Positions 34,821 through 43,333 of a DNA stretch of 64,000 nucleotides are shown here, in pieces (positions within the stretch are counted from its first letter, which is position 1; each line of letters opens with the position of its first letter). A model generated the notes under the pieces. The model was not told the origin of the DNA, did no database searches, and was given only the letters and a program-made list of their open reading frames with translations. The stretch covers positions 1 to 64,000 of the forward strand of contig CAWDHW010000008.1 of the NCBI GenBank assembly GCA_963802205.1, given 5' to 3'. The DNA comes from DYRB01 sp963802205. GTDB taxonomy: Bacteria > Pseudomonadota > Gammaproteobacteria > Chromatiales > Chromatiaceae. The position numbers and the translations under genes were made by a program.

Positions 34821-36266
34821 ATGCCCAGACGCACCAAGATTGTCGCCACCCTAGGCCCCGCTACCGACGATGACAGCGTCCTTGACGCCATGCTCGCGGC
34901 GGGCCTGGATGTGGTTCGCCTCAATCTCTCCCATGACACCCACGACCGCCACCGCGCCCGTTGCGAGCAAGTGCGCCGCCGTGCCCCGGCCTTCGACCGC
35001 GAGGTCGGCATCCTCATCGACCTCCAGGGTCCGAAGATCCGCATCGGGCGCTTTCGTGACGGCGCCATCCAGCTCGCCCCCGGCGACCCCTTTTGCCTGG
35101 ATGCCAACTGCCCCCTGGATGCCGGCGACCAGCGGCACGTCGGTACCACCTACCCGGAGCTGGCCAAGGACGTCACGGCCGGCGACACCCTGCTGCTCGA
35201 CGACGGGGCCATCGAACTCCTGGTCGAGGCGGTCATCGGCTCGAACATCCGCTGCCATGTGGTCAGCGGCGGCAAGCTCTCCAACAACAAGGGCATCAAC
35301 AAGAAGGGCGGCGGGCTCTCAGCCCCGGCCCTGACGGACAAGGACAAGGACGACATTCGCTTTGCCGCGGACATCGCCGCCGACTACGTCGCCGTCTCCT
35401 TCGTGCGTAGTTCCGAGGATGTGGACCTGGCGCGGGAGTGCCTGCGCGAGGCCGGGGGCGAGGGCGGCATCGTCGCCAAGATCGAGCGCGCCGAGGCCCT
35501 GGCCGACCTCGACGGCATCATCCATGCCGCCGACGCCGTCATGGTCGCACGCGGCGACCTCGGGGTGGAGATCGGCGATGCCAAGCTCCCCGCGGTGCAG
35601 AAGCGCCTGATCAGCCGGGCCCGGGAACTCAACAGCGTCGTCATTACCGCCACCCAGATGATGCAGTCCATGATCGAAAACCCCATCCCCACCCGGGCCG
35701 AGGTCTTCGACGTGGCCAACGCCGTGCTCGACGGGACCGATGCGGTCATGCTCTCCGCCGAATCTTCCGTCGGCCACTATCCGGCCCTGGTGGTGGAGGC
35801 CCTGGACCGCATTTGCCTTGAGGCGGAGAAGAACGTCACCCGCTCCGGCCACCGGATCGACACCGTGTTCGGGCGCGTGGACGAGGGCATCGCCATGGCC
35901 GCCATGTACACCGCCAATCACCTGGGGGTGAAGGCGATTGCGGCCCTGACCGAGACCGGCTCCACCGTCAAGTGGATGTCGCGCATCAGTTCCGGCATTC
36001 CCGTCTATGCCTGTAGCCGCAACGCGGCTACCCGCAGAAAGGTCACGCTTTTTCGCGGCGTCTATCCGGTAAGCTTCGACGTCGCCAGCAAGGACATCCA
36101 TGACGTCAACATGGAGGTCATCGAAGAGCTGTTGCGCCACGGCACCGTCACGCAAGGCGATCTGGTGATCATCACCAAGGGCGACCGCAACGGCGTCGAA
36201 GGCCAGACCAACATCATGAAGATCATGCGCGTCGGGGAACACCGAGTGCACCTGACCGACGACTAA
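34821..36266 (+). CDS. pyk: Pyruvate kinase
   Basis: 481 residues, catalysing phosphoenolpyruvate + ADP to pyruvate + ATP. Motifs: KIVATLGPATDD, VVRLNLSHDTHD, ILIDLQGPKIRIGRF, LSNNKGINKKGGGLSAPALT, VAVSFVRSSEDV, AKIERAEAL, MVARGDLGVEIG, TATQMMQSMIENPIPTRAEV and GTDAVMLSAESSVGHYP. Length is normal for bacterial enzymes. The ATG lies directly against the inverted repeat of the pgk-pyk spacer, and no good Shine-Dalgarno sequence is visible before it. MPRRTKIV is the expected N-terminus. Confidence 0.97.
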   Translation: MPRRTKIVATLGPATDDDSVLDAMLAAGLDVVRLNLSHDTHDRHRARCEQVRRRAPAFDREVGILIDLQGPKIRIGRFRDGAIQLAPGDPFCLDANCPLDAGDQRHVGTTYPELAKDVTAGDTLLLDDGAIELLVEAVIGSNIRCHVVSGGKLSNNKGINKKGGGLSAPALTDKDKDDIRFAADIAADYVAVSFVRSSEDVDLARECLREAGGEGGIVAKIERAEALADLDGIIHAADAVMVARGDLGVEIGDAKLPAVQKRLISRARELNSVVITATQMMQSMIENPIPTRAEVFDVANAVLDGTDAVMLSAESSVGHYPALVVEALDRICLEAEKNVTRSGHRIDTVFGRVDEGIAMAAMYTANHLGVKAIAALTETGSTVKWMSRISSGIPVYACSRNAATRRKVTLFRGVYPVSFDVASKDIHDVNMEVIEELLRHGTVTQGDLVIITKGDRNGVEGQTNIMKIMRVGEHRVHLTDD

Positions 36267-36324
36267 CCAACCCCCATACCCCTCACACAGCCCCACCCCA
36301 CAAGCAGACACGAGGAGACCTACC

Positions 36325-37389
36325 ATGGCCCTGATTTCCATGCGCCAACTGCTGGACCACGCCGCCGAGCACGGTTACGGCGTCCCCGCATTTAACGTCA
36401 ACAACCTCGAACAGATGCGCGCCATGATGGAGGCCGCCAACGAGACCGACTCCCCGGTGATCTGCCAGGCCTCCGCCGGCGCTCGCAAATACGCCGGCGC
36501 CCCCTTCCTGCGCCACCTGATCCTGGCCGCCATCGAGGAGTGGCCGCACATCCCGGTGTGCATGCACCAGGACCACGGCACCTCCATGCCCATCTGCCAG
36601 CGCTCCATCCAGCTCGGGTTCTCCTCGGTCATGATGGACGGGTCCCTGGGCGAGGATGGCAAGACCCCGACCAGCTACGAATACAACGTCGATATCACCC
36701 GTCGCGTGGTCGAGATCTCCCACGCCTGCGGCGTGTCCGTCGAGGGCGAACTGGGCTGCCTGGGTTCTCTGGAGACCGGGCAGGCCGGTGAAGAGGACGG
36801 CGTCGGCGCCGAGGGCACCCTGGACCACAGCCAGCTCCTGACCGATCCGGAAGAGGCCGCCGACTTCGTCAAGAAGACCGGCGTGGACGCGCTCGCCATC
36901 GCCATCGGCACCTCCCACGGCGCCTACAAGTTCACCCGCCCGCCCACCGGCGACATCCTGGCCATCCAGCGGATCAAGGAGATCCACGCCCGTATCCCCA
37001 ACACCCACCTGGTGATGCACGGATCGTCGTCCGTCCCGCAGGACTGGCTCGCCATCATCAACCAGTACGGCGGTGCCATGGGCGAGACCTACGGCGTGCC
37101 GGTCGAAGAGATCGTCGAGGGCATCAAGCACGGCGTGCGCAAGGTCAACATCGACACCGACCTGCGCATGTCCTCCACCGGCGCCATCCGCAGATTCCTT
37201 GTGGAGAACCCCAAGGAGTTCGACCCGCGCAAGTACTTCGCGGTTGCCACCAAGGCCATGAAGGGCATCTGCAAGGACCGCTACGAGGCCTTCGGCACCG
37301 CCGGCAACGCCAGCAAGATCCGGGCCCTGTCCCTGGATGCCATGACCACCCGCTACGCCAAGGGCGAGTTGGACCCCAAGGTCAACTGA
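36325..37389 (+). CDS. fba: Class II fructose-bisphosphate aldolase
   Basis: 354 residues, Zn-dependent aldolase for fructose-1,6- and possibly sedoheptulose-1,7-bisphosphate. Seen: GYGVPAFNVNNLEQMRAMME, VCMHQDHGTSM (Zn-binding His), SSVMMDGSLGEDGKTP, VEGELGCLGSLETGQAGEED, AIAIGTSHGAYKF, LVMHGSSSVPQ and VRKVNIDTDLRM. This is the Calvin-cycle subtype (CbbA-like), normally about 350 residues. ACGAGGAG precedes the ATG. It is last in the carbon cluster and is followed by a strong terminator. Confidence 0.96.
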   Translation: MALISMRQLLDHAAEHGYGVPAFNVNNLEQMRAMMEAANETDSPVICQASAGARKYAGAPFLRHLILAAIEEWPHIPVCMHQDHGTSMPICQRSIQLGFSSVMMDGSLGEDGKTPTSYEYNVDITRRVVEISHACGVSVEGELGCLGSLETGQAGEEDGVGAEGTLDHSQLLTDPEEAADFVKKTGVDALAIAIGTSHGAYKFTRPPTGDILAIQRIKEIHARIPNTHLVMHGSSSVPQDWLAIINQYGGAMGETYGVPVEEIVEGIKHGVRKVNIDTDLRMSSTGAIRRFLVENPKEFDPRKYFAVATKAMKGICKDRYEAFGTAGNASKIRALSLDAMTTRYAKGELDPKVN

Positions 37390-37415
37390 TCCCTTTCGGC
37401 TAGTGCCAAAAAGAG

Positions 37416-37445
37416 AAAGGGCGCCGACTGGCGCCCTTTTTCTTT
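37416..37445 (+). terminator. Intrinsic terminator of the carbon cluster
   Basis: The 10-bp stem AAAGGGCGCC/GGCGCCCTTT with loop GACT is followed by TTTCTTT, 26 bp after the aldolase stop. Confidence 0.92.
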
Positions 37446-37480
37446 GGTGCCGCGCCAACGCGGGAGCCGATCAAGGTATC

Positions 37481-37528
37481 CCCGTCGTCCCGGCCGGGAT
37501 GCCGGGACCCAGGCCAAGGATGGTCGGC
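37481..37528. repeat. Dispersed GGCCGGGATGCC repeat, copy 1
   Basis: CCCGTCGTCCCGGCCGGGAT then GCCGGGACCCAGGCCAAGGA. Its reverse complement matches the two elements at 53038-53101 and 53762-53827 over about 45 bases. It lies in the spacer between the aldolase and the toxin-antitoxin pair. Confidence 0.7.
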
Positions 37529-37540
37529 GGCGAACTACCG

Positions 37541-37565
37541 ACGTAGGTCGGGCTTCAGCCCGACA
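37541..37565. repeat. Small palindrome GTCGGGCT-TC-AGCCCGAC
   Basis: Eight-base perfect arms around TC inside GTAGGTCGGGCTTCAGCCCG, a form common among proteobacterial intergenic palindromes. Confidence 0.6.
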
Positions 37566-37721
37566 AGGCACCGCAAGTCGCACATCCCGGTCGCCGGGCA
37601 TAGCGCTATCGCGCCTTGGTCCAGGGCGCGCCCGCGAGGCGAACAAGCCTGTCCGCCCTTGTCCCTCACCCCAGACACCCCTATCATGCCGCATGAATCC
37701 ACCGACTTCATGGAGGCACCC

Positions 37722-37976
37722 ATGCTCAAGATGGTAGGCGCCAGCGGCCAGCTTTCTCTGGGCAAGCAATACGCCGGCCGTTACTTCGAGGTCGAGACCC
37801 AACCCGACGGCGGCATCCTCCTCAAACCCATGCGCGTCATCCCCGAGGCCGACGCCTGGCTCTATACGCCGGAGATGCGCGAGCGCATGGCCCGGGCCGA
37901 GGCATGGATGGCCGAGAACCCGCCGCGGGAGACTGACCTGGACGAGCTGGCCGCCAAGCTGGAAGCCGGGGGATGA
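37722..37976 (+). CDS. Antitoxin-like protein of a type II toxin-antitoxin pair
   Basis: 84 residues from ATG 37722, which follows GGAGG at good spacing; a start at 37686 would add 12 residues. The N-terminal half (VGASGQLSLGKQYAGRYFEV) resembles an AbrB/MazE-type swapped-hairpin DNA-binding segment. The C-terminal half (WMAENPPRETDLDELAAKL) is acidic and helical as in toxin-binding tails. The stop overlaps the toxin start by ATGA. Such antitoxins usually repress their own promoter. Family assignment is moderate. Confidence 0.7.
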   Translation: MLKMVGASGQLSLGKQYAGRYFEVETQPDGGILLKPMRVIPEADAWLYTPEMRERMARAEAWMAENPPRETDLDELAAKLEAGG

Positions 37977-38266
37977 CCGCGAAGGTCCTGCTGGACCTGA
38001 ACCTGCCCGCCTTCCAGGACGATCTGCTGGCACTGGAGCCCAACGAGGTTCGGCTGGTCCTCAAGACCCTGCGCAAACTGCGGACCCTTGACTGGGCGGC
38101 GGTCTACCGAGACCCCGGGCTCAAGTGGGAGCAAATCAGGGGCTCACCGGGCAAGTTCACCCTCCGCCTGTCCCGCAGCAGCCGCGCCGTTGTCCAGCGG
38201 GATGGCGATTACGTCCGTTTCATCGCCCTGCACACCGACCATGATGGGGCCTACGGCAAGAAATGA
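37973..38266 (+). CDS. RelE/ParE-like toxin of a type II toxin-antitoxin pair
   Basis: 97 residues. RelE-superfamily pattern: an N-terminal helix pair (EVRLVLKTLRKLRTLDWA), then beta strands WEQIRGSPGKFTLRLSRSSR and a C-terminal VRFIALHTDHDGAYGKK, with the His/Asp/Lys-rich end where RelE-type ribonucleases have catalytic residues. It overlaps the antitoxin by four bases (ATGA). An mRNA interferase is the likely activity. It could also be a ParE-like gyrase toxin. Confidence 0.72.
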   Translation: MTAKVLLDLNLPAFQDDLLALEPNEVRLVLKTLRKLRTLDWAAVYRDPGLKWEQIRGSPGKFTLRLSRSSRAVVQRDGDYVRFIALHTDHDGAYGKK

Positions 38267-38323
38267 CCCCTGGCCGGTCGCCCGAACCGGGCGGCACGGC
38301 GATCTAGTCCCGTTGAAATGCTC

Positions 38324-38348
38324 GGGACGGGGTTGCAAACCCCGTCCC
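38324..38348. repeat. Palindrome GGGACGGGGTT-GCA-AACCCCGTCCC
   Basis: Perfect 11-base arms with a three-base centre, 57 bp after the toxin stop. There is no T-tract. It may act as a transcription end or be a dispersed palindromic repeat. Confidence 0.65.
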
Positions 38349-38412
38349 GCTCAAGAAACGAAGCCCCTTCGCTCGGTACGCCGATACCTGCAGGGCGAGC
38401 GCGCATAACGGG

Positions 38413-38845
38413 TCATCCGAACACGACCTTAGCGCGGTAGTCGTCGTTCCAGGCCGCCTTGCGGCGCTTCTTGGCGAGGCCCAGGGAAGAGGTTTCCTGC
38501 TCGAAGAGGTTGATGCAGAGGTGGTGCAGCGAGGTCAAGATCGCCGGTGCGTAGCCTTTGCGGATGCGGCTGGCATCTTTCGTTGAAGACCACGTCCAAA
38601 CGCCAGTGGAGCCGGTTTTCGACCCCCCAATGCCCGCGCACCGTGTGGGCGAAGCGTTTGGCGTCGGCCGCGATGGCGTTGATGAAGTAACGGCACTCAA
38701 GGGTCTGTGTACCCCCGCTCTGACAGGTCCGCTCCACCATCCCGATGCTGCGCAGCCCGACCCAGCGCTCGGTGTCGGGTAGGGTGCACAGCGTCTCGCT
38801 GACCCAGTAACGCCTGACTTGCGAAACAGACGCCTGGGCGTGCAC
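38413..38845 (-). pseudogene. C-terminal fragment of an ISAs1-family transposase, frameshifted
   Basis: From about 38820 down to 38580 one frame encodes VRRYWVSETLCTLPDTERW, VGLRSIGMVERT and FAHTVRGHWGVENRLHWRLD (the conserved GHWxxEN signature). At the NEDAS position the match jumps to another frame, giving DASRIRKGYAPAILTSLHHL and KKRRKAAWNDDYRAKV to the stop at 38413. The N-terminal two thirds are absent and no terminal inverted repeats were found. It is a dead insertion-sequence remnant. Confidence 0.82.
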
Positions 38846-38870
38846 ACCCCCGGGTCAGTGAGCCATGGGC

Positions 38871-39485
38871 TCAGCGGGCGCCGAGGGTACGGCTGTCTGA
38901 CCAGTCCAGGCTCGGCAACATCCGCTGGGCCGGTGGGGATGTCGCGGGATGGGGTGAGCCGCCTTGGCTGCGCCAGGGTGGCGGGTCCAACTGGTCCGCC
39001 CACTGCCCCGAAGCGCCCGGCTCTGCGCCCCCGGGTGTCCTCTGGTAGGGTGCCTGCCAGCGTGTCCCACCACCCGGGTTGGGCACGATGGGGCGGAAGC
39101 GGTAGCCGTCCTGGGCCCAAGGATCGCCGCTGCTCCAAGAGGGGGAGCCTGTGTCGTCCAGGGACTGGCGGCCTGGGTCCCGATAGGTACTGGAACGCCC
39201 GCGTTCGCGCTCAGTGAGTGGCCGGAAGCGGAATTGGTCGGGGGCCAGGTTGGGGCCCTGGGCGGACCGGGGGCCGGCGTCTGCCGGGTTGGGCTGTGGA
39301 TAGCGGAGCCCACTGCCCTGGGCCTGTGGCGGTTGGGTCGGACGCATCGGGACCGACCGGGTCTGGGCTGGCTCGGGCGACGCCACCTGTGGGGTGGCCG
39401 GGGGCGGGTCGTCCTCGCCGCCGATCAGGACCCACGCCAGGGTACCGATCAGAACCGCGGCAATCACGGCTTTCTTGCTGTTCAC
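38871..39485 (-). CDS. Membrane-anchored Pro/Gly-rich protein of unknown function
   Basis: 204 residues from GTG 39485. One N-terminal membrane segment (KKAVIAAVLIGTLAWVLIGG) is followed by a disordered-looking Pro/Gln/Ser/Arg-rich body. Two similar blocks, DQFRFRPLTERERG and DGYRFRPIVPNPGG, suggest an internal duplication around the motif YRFRP. No Cys and no catalytic pattern. The body probably lies in the periplasm. I do not recognise a family. It lies between the ISAs1 remnant and folE2 on the same strand as both. Confidence 0.65.
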   Translation of the reverse strand: MNSKKAVIAAVLIGTLAWVLIGGEDDPPPATPQVASPEPAQTRSVPMRPTQPPQAQGSGLRYPQPNPADAGPRSAQGPNLAPDQFRFRPLTERERGRSSTYRDPGRQSLDDTGSPSWSSGDPWAQDGYRFRPIVPNPGGGTRWQAPYQRTPGGAEPGASGQWADQLDPPPWRSQGGSPHPATSPPAQRMLPSLDWSDSRTLGAR

Positions 39486-39605
39486 CTGTTGGATCCGCCT
39501 GATTTACCGAGAATTCTCTACCCCAAGTCTAGCTGGGGATTCGGCATCCTGCCGAGTCTGGCCGCGGACGGTGGAGGTCGGGTCCAGGTGGGTGCGTTCG
39601 GGCGC

Positions 39606-40448
39606 CTAGAGCGATGCCTCCGCCATCTGCGCCTCTTCCTCCTTGTCGCGCTCGATAAGGGCGTAGGCCGAGTGGTTGTGGATGGACTCGAAGTTCTCCG
39701 ATTCCACGGTATAGGCCCCAACCCGCTGGTCGGCATTGAGGACGCCGGCCACGTCGCGGACCATGTCCTCGACGAATTTCGGATTGTTGTAGGCCCGCTC
39801 GGTGACGTACTTCTCGTCCGGGCGCTTGAGCAGGCCGAACAGCTCGCAGGAGGCCTGGGCCTCGACGATGTCGATGATTTCCTCGATCCACATGAAGCCG
39901 CGGTTGCGTACCTGTACCGTCACATGGGAGCGCTGGTTGTGGGCGCCGAACTCGGCAATCTCCTTCGAGCAAGGGCACAGGCTGGTGACCGGGACCACGA
40001 CCTTGATATACATCACGGGCTTGCCCTTGCGGATCTCGCCGATGAAGGTCACGTCGTAGTCGAGCAGGGACTGGACGCCGGTGACGGGGGCACGCTTGTT
40101 GACGAAGTAGGGGAAGCGCATCTCGATGTGGCCGGCCTCGGACTCCAGTCGCTCGGCCATCTCGCGCAGCATCTCCTTGAAGGAGCCGACGCTGATCTCG
40201 CGCTCATGGCTGTTCAGGATCTGCACAAAGCGCGACATGTGCGTGCCCTTGAAGTTGTGGGGCAGATACACGTACATGTTGAACGTGGCGACAGTGTGCT
40301 GTTCGCCCTCGTTGCGATCGCCCACCCGCACCGGATGGCGGATGTCTTTGATCCCCACCTTGTCGATGGCGATACGGCGGCTGTCGGCGCTGCCTTGCAC
40401 ATCGGCGATGCACACGGCGGCGGGTACGGACTTCAGCGCAGACTCCAT
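39606..40448 (-). CDS. folE2: GTP cyclohydrolase FolE2 (type IB)
   Basis: 280 residues from ATG 40448 with GAGG upstream. It forms dihydroneopterin triphosphate from GTP, the first step of folate (and queuosine-type) biosynthesis, using a metal other than obligate zinc. Family blocks: DIQG-like DVQGSADSRRIAIDKVGI, HMSRFVQILNSH, GEIRKGKPVMYIKVVVPVTS, LCPCSKEIAEFGAHNQRS (active-site Cys) and NNPKFVEDMVRDVAGVL. Length agrees with FolE2 and not with the shorter FolE. In many bacteria folE2 is Zur-controlled; no clear Zur box is seen upstream. Confidence 0.95.
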   Translation of the reverse strand: MESALKSVPAAVCIADVQGSADSRRIAIDKVGIKDIRHPVRVGDRNEGEQHTVATFNMYVYLPHNFKGTHMSRFVQILNSHEREISVGSFKEMLREMAERLESEAGHIEMRFPYFVNKRAPVTGVQSLLDYDVTFIGEIRKGKPVMYIKVVVPVTSLCPCSKEIAEFGAHNQRSHVTVQVRNRGFMWIEEIIDIVEAQASCELFGLLKRPDEKYVTERAYNNPKFVEDMVRDVAGVLNADQRVGAYTVESENFESIHNHSAYALIERDKEEEAQMAEASL

Positions 40449-40773
40449 GGGGAGGGTTCCTCGCAGGGCGATTGCAGGCGGGCTTTCAGGCAGATTGGGG
40501 TTTGCGGTGACCCCGGCAAGGGGAAAAGGCAGACGCTTTCTCGGGAAATCTGGCCCGGTCGCGGGGTGGAGCGGTCTAGGGAACGTGGAATTATCCGGGC
40601 AGGGAGGGGCCTTGGGCAAGGAAAAGGAAGATCCCAGCAGATTGCCGGCAAGCGCCTTCTTGCCCTGCCGATGACCGCTGCCCGCGGATATCCCCCAATC
40701 TCATCCAGTGCCAGCAAAGACTACGGTCAGGGCCGCCCACAGATGCCGGTCGACCTTGGGCGGGGTTGCGGTC
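40449..40773. other. Intergenic region upstream of folE2, 325 bp
   Basis: It contains the folE2 ribosome site and presumably its promoter. No gene, palindrome resembling a Zur site, or RNA was recognised. Confidence 0.45.
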
Positions 40774-41439
40774 TTAGTTCAGTTCGGGGGTCTCCCCGGT
40801 GGCGATGTAGACCACGCGCTCGGCAATGTTGGTCGCCCGGTCGGCGACACGCTCGTAGTTGTGCGCGACCCAGGATAGGGCGACCCCGGCCGCGGCCTCC
40901 TCGGGGTTGCTGCGAATCGCCGCGACAATGGCGTTGATCGCCTTGCCCTGGAGGGTGTCCACCTCATTGTCCTGCGCGGCCGTGGCTCGGGCCAGGACCT
41001 CGTCACCGTCGCGTTCGTAGGCGGTCAGGGCATCCCGGACCATGCCGCGGGCCTGCTCGCCCATGTCCGCGATGCAGTCGGCGAAAGCCTGCGGCAGGGG
41101 GCCGTATTCGTCCCGGAGTAGAATTCTGGCCACGTCCGCTGCGTGATCGCCGATGCGCTCCAGCTCGGCGATGATCTCCATGGAGGCACCGATCATGCGC
41201 AGGTCGATCCCTGCTGGCTGGTAGGCGGCCAGGATTAGCAGGGCCTCCTGTTCCAAAATGCGGCGCTCCACATTGATCGCGGCGTCCTCGGCGACGACCT
41301 CGTGGGCCAGGACGAGGTCCTGTCGGCGCAGGGCGTCCAGAGACTTGAGCAGGGATACATCGACGAGGTCGCCGAGGGCCAGCAGCCCTTGCTTGAGCGA
41401 TTCGCCCTTCTTCTCGACCAGCAGGCGGGTGTGGGTCAT
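40774..41439 (-). CDS. phoU: Phosphate-signalling protein PhoU
   Basis: 221 residues from ATG 41439. Two three-helix PhoU repeats are visible: LLALGDLVDVSLLKSLDALR with IIAELERIGDHAADVARI, and ARGMVRDALTAYERDGDE with HNYERVADRATNIAERVVYI. The ExxxD metal-binding residues are kept in both. PhoU represses the PhoR/PhoB response with the Pst transporter when phosphate is sufficient. No pst genes are in the window, so it is separated from that operon here. Confidence 0.95.
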   Translation of the reverse strand: MTHTRLLVEKKGESLKQGLLALGDLVDVSLLKSLDALRRQDLVLAHEVVAEDAAINVERRILEQEALLILAAYQPAGIDLRMIGASMEIIAELERIGDHAADVARILLRDEYGPLPQAFADCIADMGEQARGMVRDALTAYERDGDEVLARATAAQDNEVDTLQGKAINAIVAAIRSNPEEAAAGVALSWVAHNYERVADRATNIAERVVYIATGETPELN

Positions 41440-41571
41440 GGTGCACTCTCTTGGCGGGGTGGGCGCTATCGGCGGCGCTGCGGGTGACAGGAAGTGCAAA
41501 ACATAGCCGCAGATGATGACCGTTCGATTACGTCCACGCCATGGAGAGCCTCCTTGAGCGAATCCTCAGGC

Positions 41572-42264
41572 TCAGCCCAATCCCAGGGCATGCAGGAGCC
41601 GGCAGGCCAGTTCATCCGGGGTGCGGGCGATCACCTCCAGCGGCACGCCATGCTTGATGTGCAGCCGGTCGTAGTCCTCGAAGCCGTAGGCGACGATGAA
41701 CGGGTGCATGCCGGCGCCGATGGCGGCCCGGAAGTCCCGCGCCTCGTCACCACAGGCATAGGCACAGGCCGGGTTGACCTCGAACTGCTCGCGGGTGTGC
41801 CTGAAAACGTCCAGCTTGTCAGAGCGCAAGGGGAGGTGGACCAAGAAATCCAACAAGTTTGGCTCCAAGCCATGGCGGTCGAATAGCCGCGTCAGCGTTG
41901 CAATGGGCTCGATGGTGATGTTGCGGGTGACGATGCCGACGCGCACGTTCGGCGCCGCTACCAGGCGCCGGATCAGCGCTTCGGTGCCCTCGAACATCAC
42001 CGCCTCTTCGCGGTAGATCTCGGTCAGGGTGCCGATGATCTTGCTGCGCTTGGCCGAGCCGATGGATGAGCCGAACTGGCGCCGCAGGTTCTGCGGCACT
42101 TCTTTGATGCCTCCCAAGTATTTGAAGATGTTACGACGTTTCTGAAAGCGGGCGAGCGGGCCTATGTCCATGCCGTGATGGGCAAAGGTCCTCTCGATGG
42201 CCGTGAAGGCATCGACGGTGGTGCCGTCGGCATCGAGGATCACCAGGCGGTCTTGACTGAACAT
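41572..42264 (-). CDS. HAD-superfamily phosphatase
   Basis: 230 residues. Motif I is ILDADGTTVDAF (DxDGT), motif II VGIVTRNIT (Thr), motif III RSDKLDVF (Lys) and motif IV ACGDEARDFRAA (GDxxxD), so the active site is complete. The cap domain between residues 15 and 90 is helical. The overall layout resembles phosphoglycolate phosphatases of the Gph group, which would suit an autotroph, but this is not the closest Gph pattern. It lies next to a decayed sensor gene on the same strand. Confidence 0.88.
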   Translation of the reverse strand: MFSQDRLVILDADGTTVDAFTAIERTFAHHGMDIGPLARFQKRRNIFKYLGGIKEVPQNLRRQFGSSIGSAKRSKIIGTLTEIYREEAVMFEGTEALIRRLVAAPNVRVGIVTRNITIEPIATLTRLFDRHGLEPNLLDFLVHLPLRSDKLDVFRHTREQFEVNPACAYACGDEARDFRAAIGAGMHPFIVAYGFEDYDRLHIKHGVPLEVIARTPDELACRLLHALGLG

Positions 42265-42377
42265 GGCGGGCGACTCGGGGCAGGTCGAAGCGAGACCGCG
42301 CCGTTGCCGCTATGGCGACGGCTGCCGGCGCGAGGCCATTCTCGCACATAGCCGCGGCCCCTACGGGGGCGCCACTC

Positions 42378-43275
42378 ACGTACTTCTCCAGGGTATCGAG
42401 GCTGGCGCGCATGTCGCGGATGGCCGCGTCCATGGCCTGGATCTCGACGAAGCGCGAGCGTACCGGCGCCACCTCGGCGAAGCGCATCTGCTTCACCCGT
42501 TTGGTGTTGTGCACCAGCTTGCGCAGGGGCTCGAAGAGCCGTAGGGCGAGCAGGGAAACCAGCGGCACGGCAACTACCAGGATGATGAGCAAGATCACTG
42601 CCGACTCAGAGAGGAGACGCCGGGCCTTGGCCAGCAGGGATGCCTCCGGGACCACCACAAAGAGCTTCCAGATCCGCCCCATAGACGGTTTTGGCCGCGG
42701 TGATGCCGGGCCGTTCCACGCTGGCGATGCGGTAGACCGGCGACCAGGTCACGGCGCCGCGGGCGGCTAGGGCGCCCTGATACCACCCCTGGTCCCGGGG
42801 ATCGAGCAGGCCCCCGCCCTCGACATGGGCGATGGGGGCATAGTCGCAATCCCGGTAGATGCCCTGCTCCCGGGGCCGCTCGCCACTGCGGTCGATCAAG
42901 CGGGTGACCAGTTGTGGCCGGTCGCGCACCAGCAGATAGCCCCCTGCCGGGTCCGCGGCGAAGATGGACGGCAGGTGGGGTTCAAGCTCCAACTGCTTCC
43001 AGAACAGCCGGAAGACCGGTTCCGGTTCCCCCGCCAAGCCCCTGGCGGCGACGCGAGGACCAGGGCATTGATCTCCGGATCGACGTAGGCCGCATCGAAG
43101 ATGGCTACCGCGTGTCCGGCCATTTTCTGTGACATCTGATCGATGATGTCCGCCGACAGTCCAAGGGAAACCTCAGCGTCCGCCGGTAGGCGTTGAAGGC
43201 CACTGCCACGGTGGTCAGCGCCAGCAGGGCCGTGAACAACAGAACAAAGGCGGCCCTGTAGCTGCGAATTGGCAC
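42378..43275 (-). pseudogene. Broken dCACHE-HAMP sensor (adenylate-cyclase-like) gene without its output domain
   Basis: From the GTG at 43275 the reverse strand gives a membrane segment (AAFVLLFTALLALTTVAVAF), then in a second frame GLSADIIDQMSQKMAGHAVA, in a third VFRLFWKQLELEPHLPSIFA and DPRDQGWYQGALAARGAVTW (CACHE-like sensor), and in a fourth the second membrane segment AVILLIILVVAVPLVSLLAL with a HAMP-like linker to SLDTLEKYV. Frame changes occur near 43170, 43050 and 42665. The cyclase or kinase domain that should follow is missing; homology stops near 42378. Transport of fragments by sequencing error cannot explain the missing domain. Confidence 0.75.
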
Positions 43276-43333
43276 GGAGTGGTCCGGTGGTCAGGGCTGC
43301 CGATGGTCCGGGGTGTTTGGGCGGCCCCTGTGC

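Noticed and set aside
40449..40773. Zur operator upstream of folE2
   Set aside because: FolE2 is often zinc-regulated, but no AT-rich palindrome of that kind is present.
38964..40937. 657-codon forward frame over the Pro-rich protein and folE2
   Set aside because: It is antisense to FolE2, which is unambiguous.
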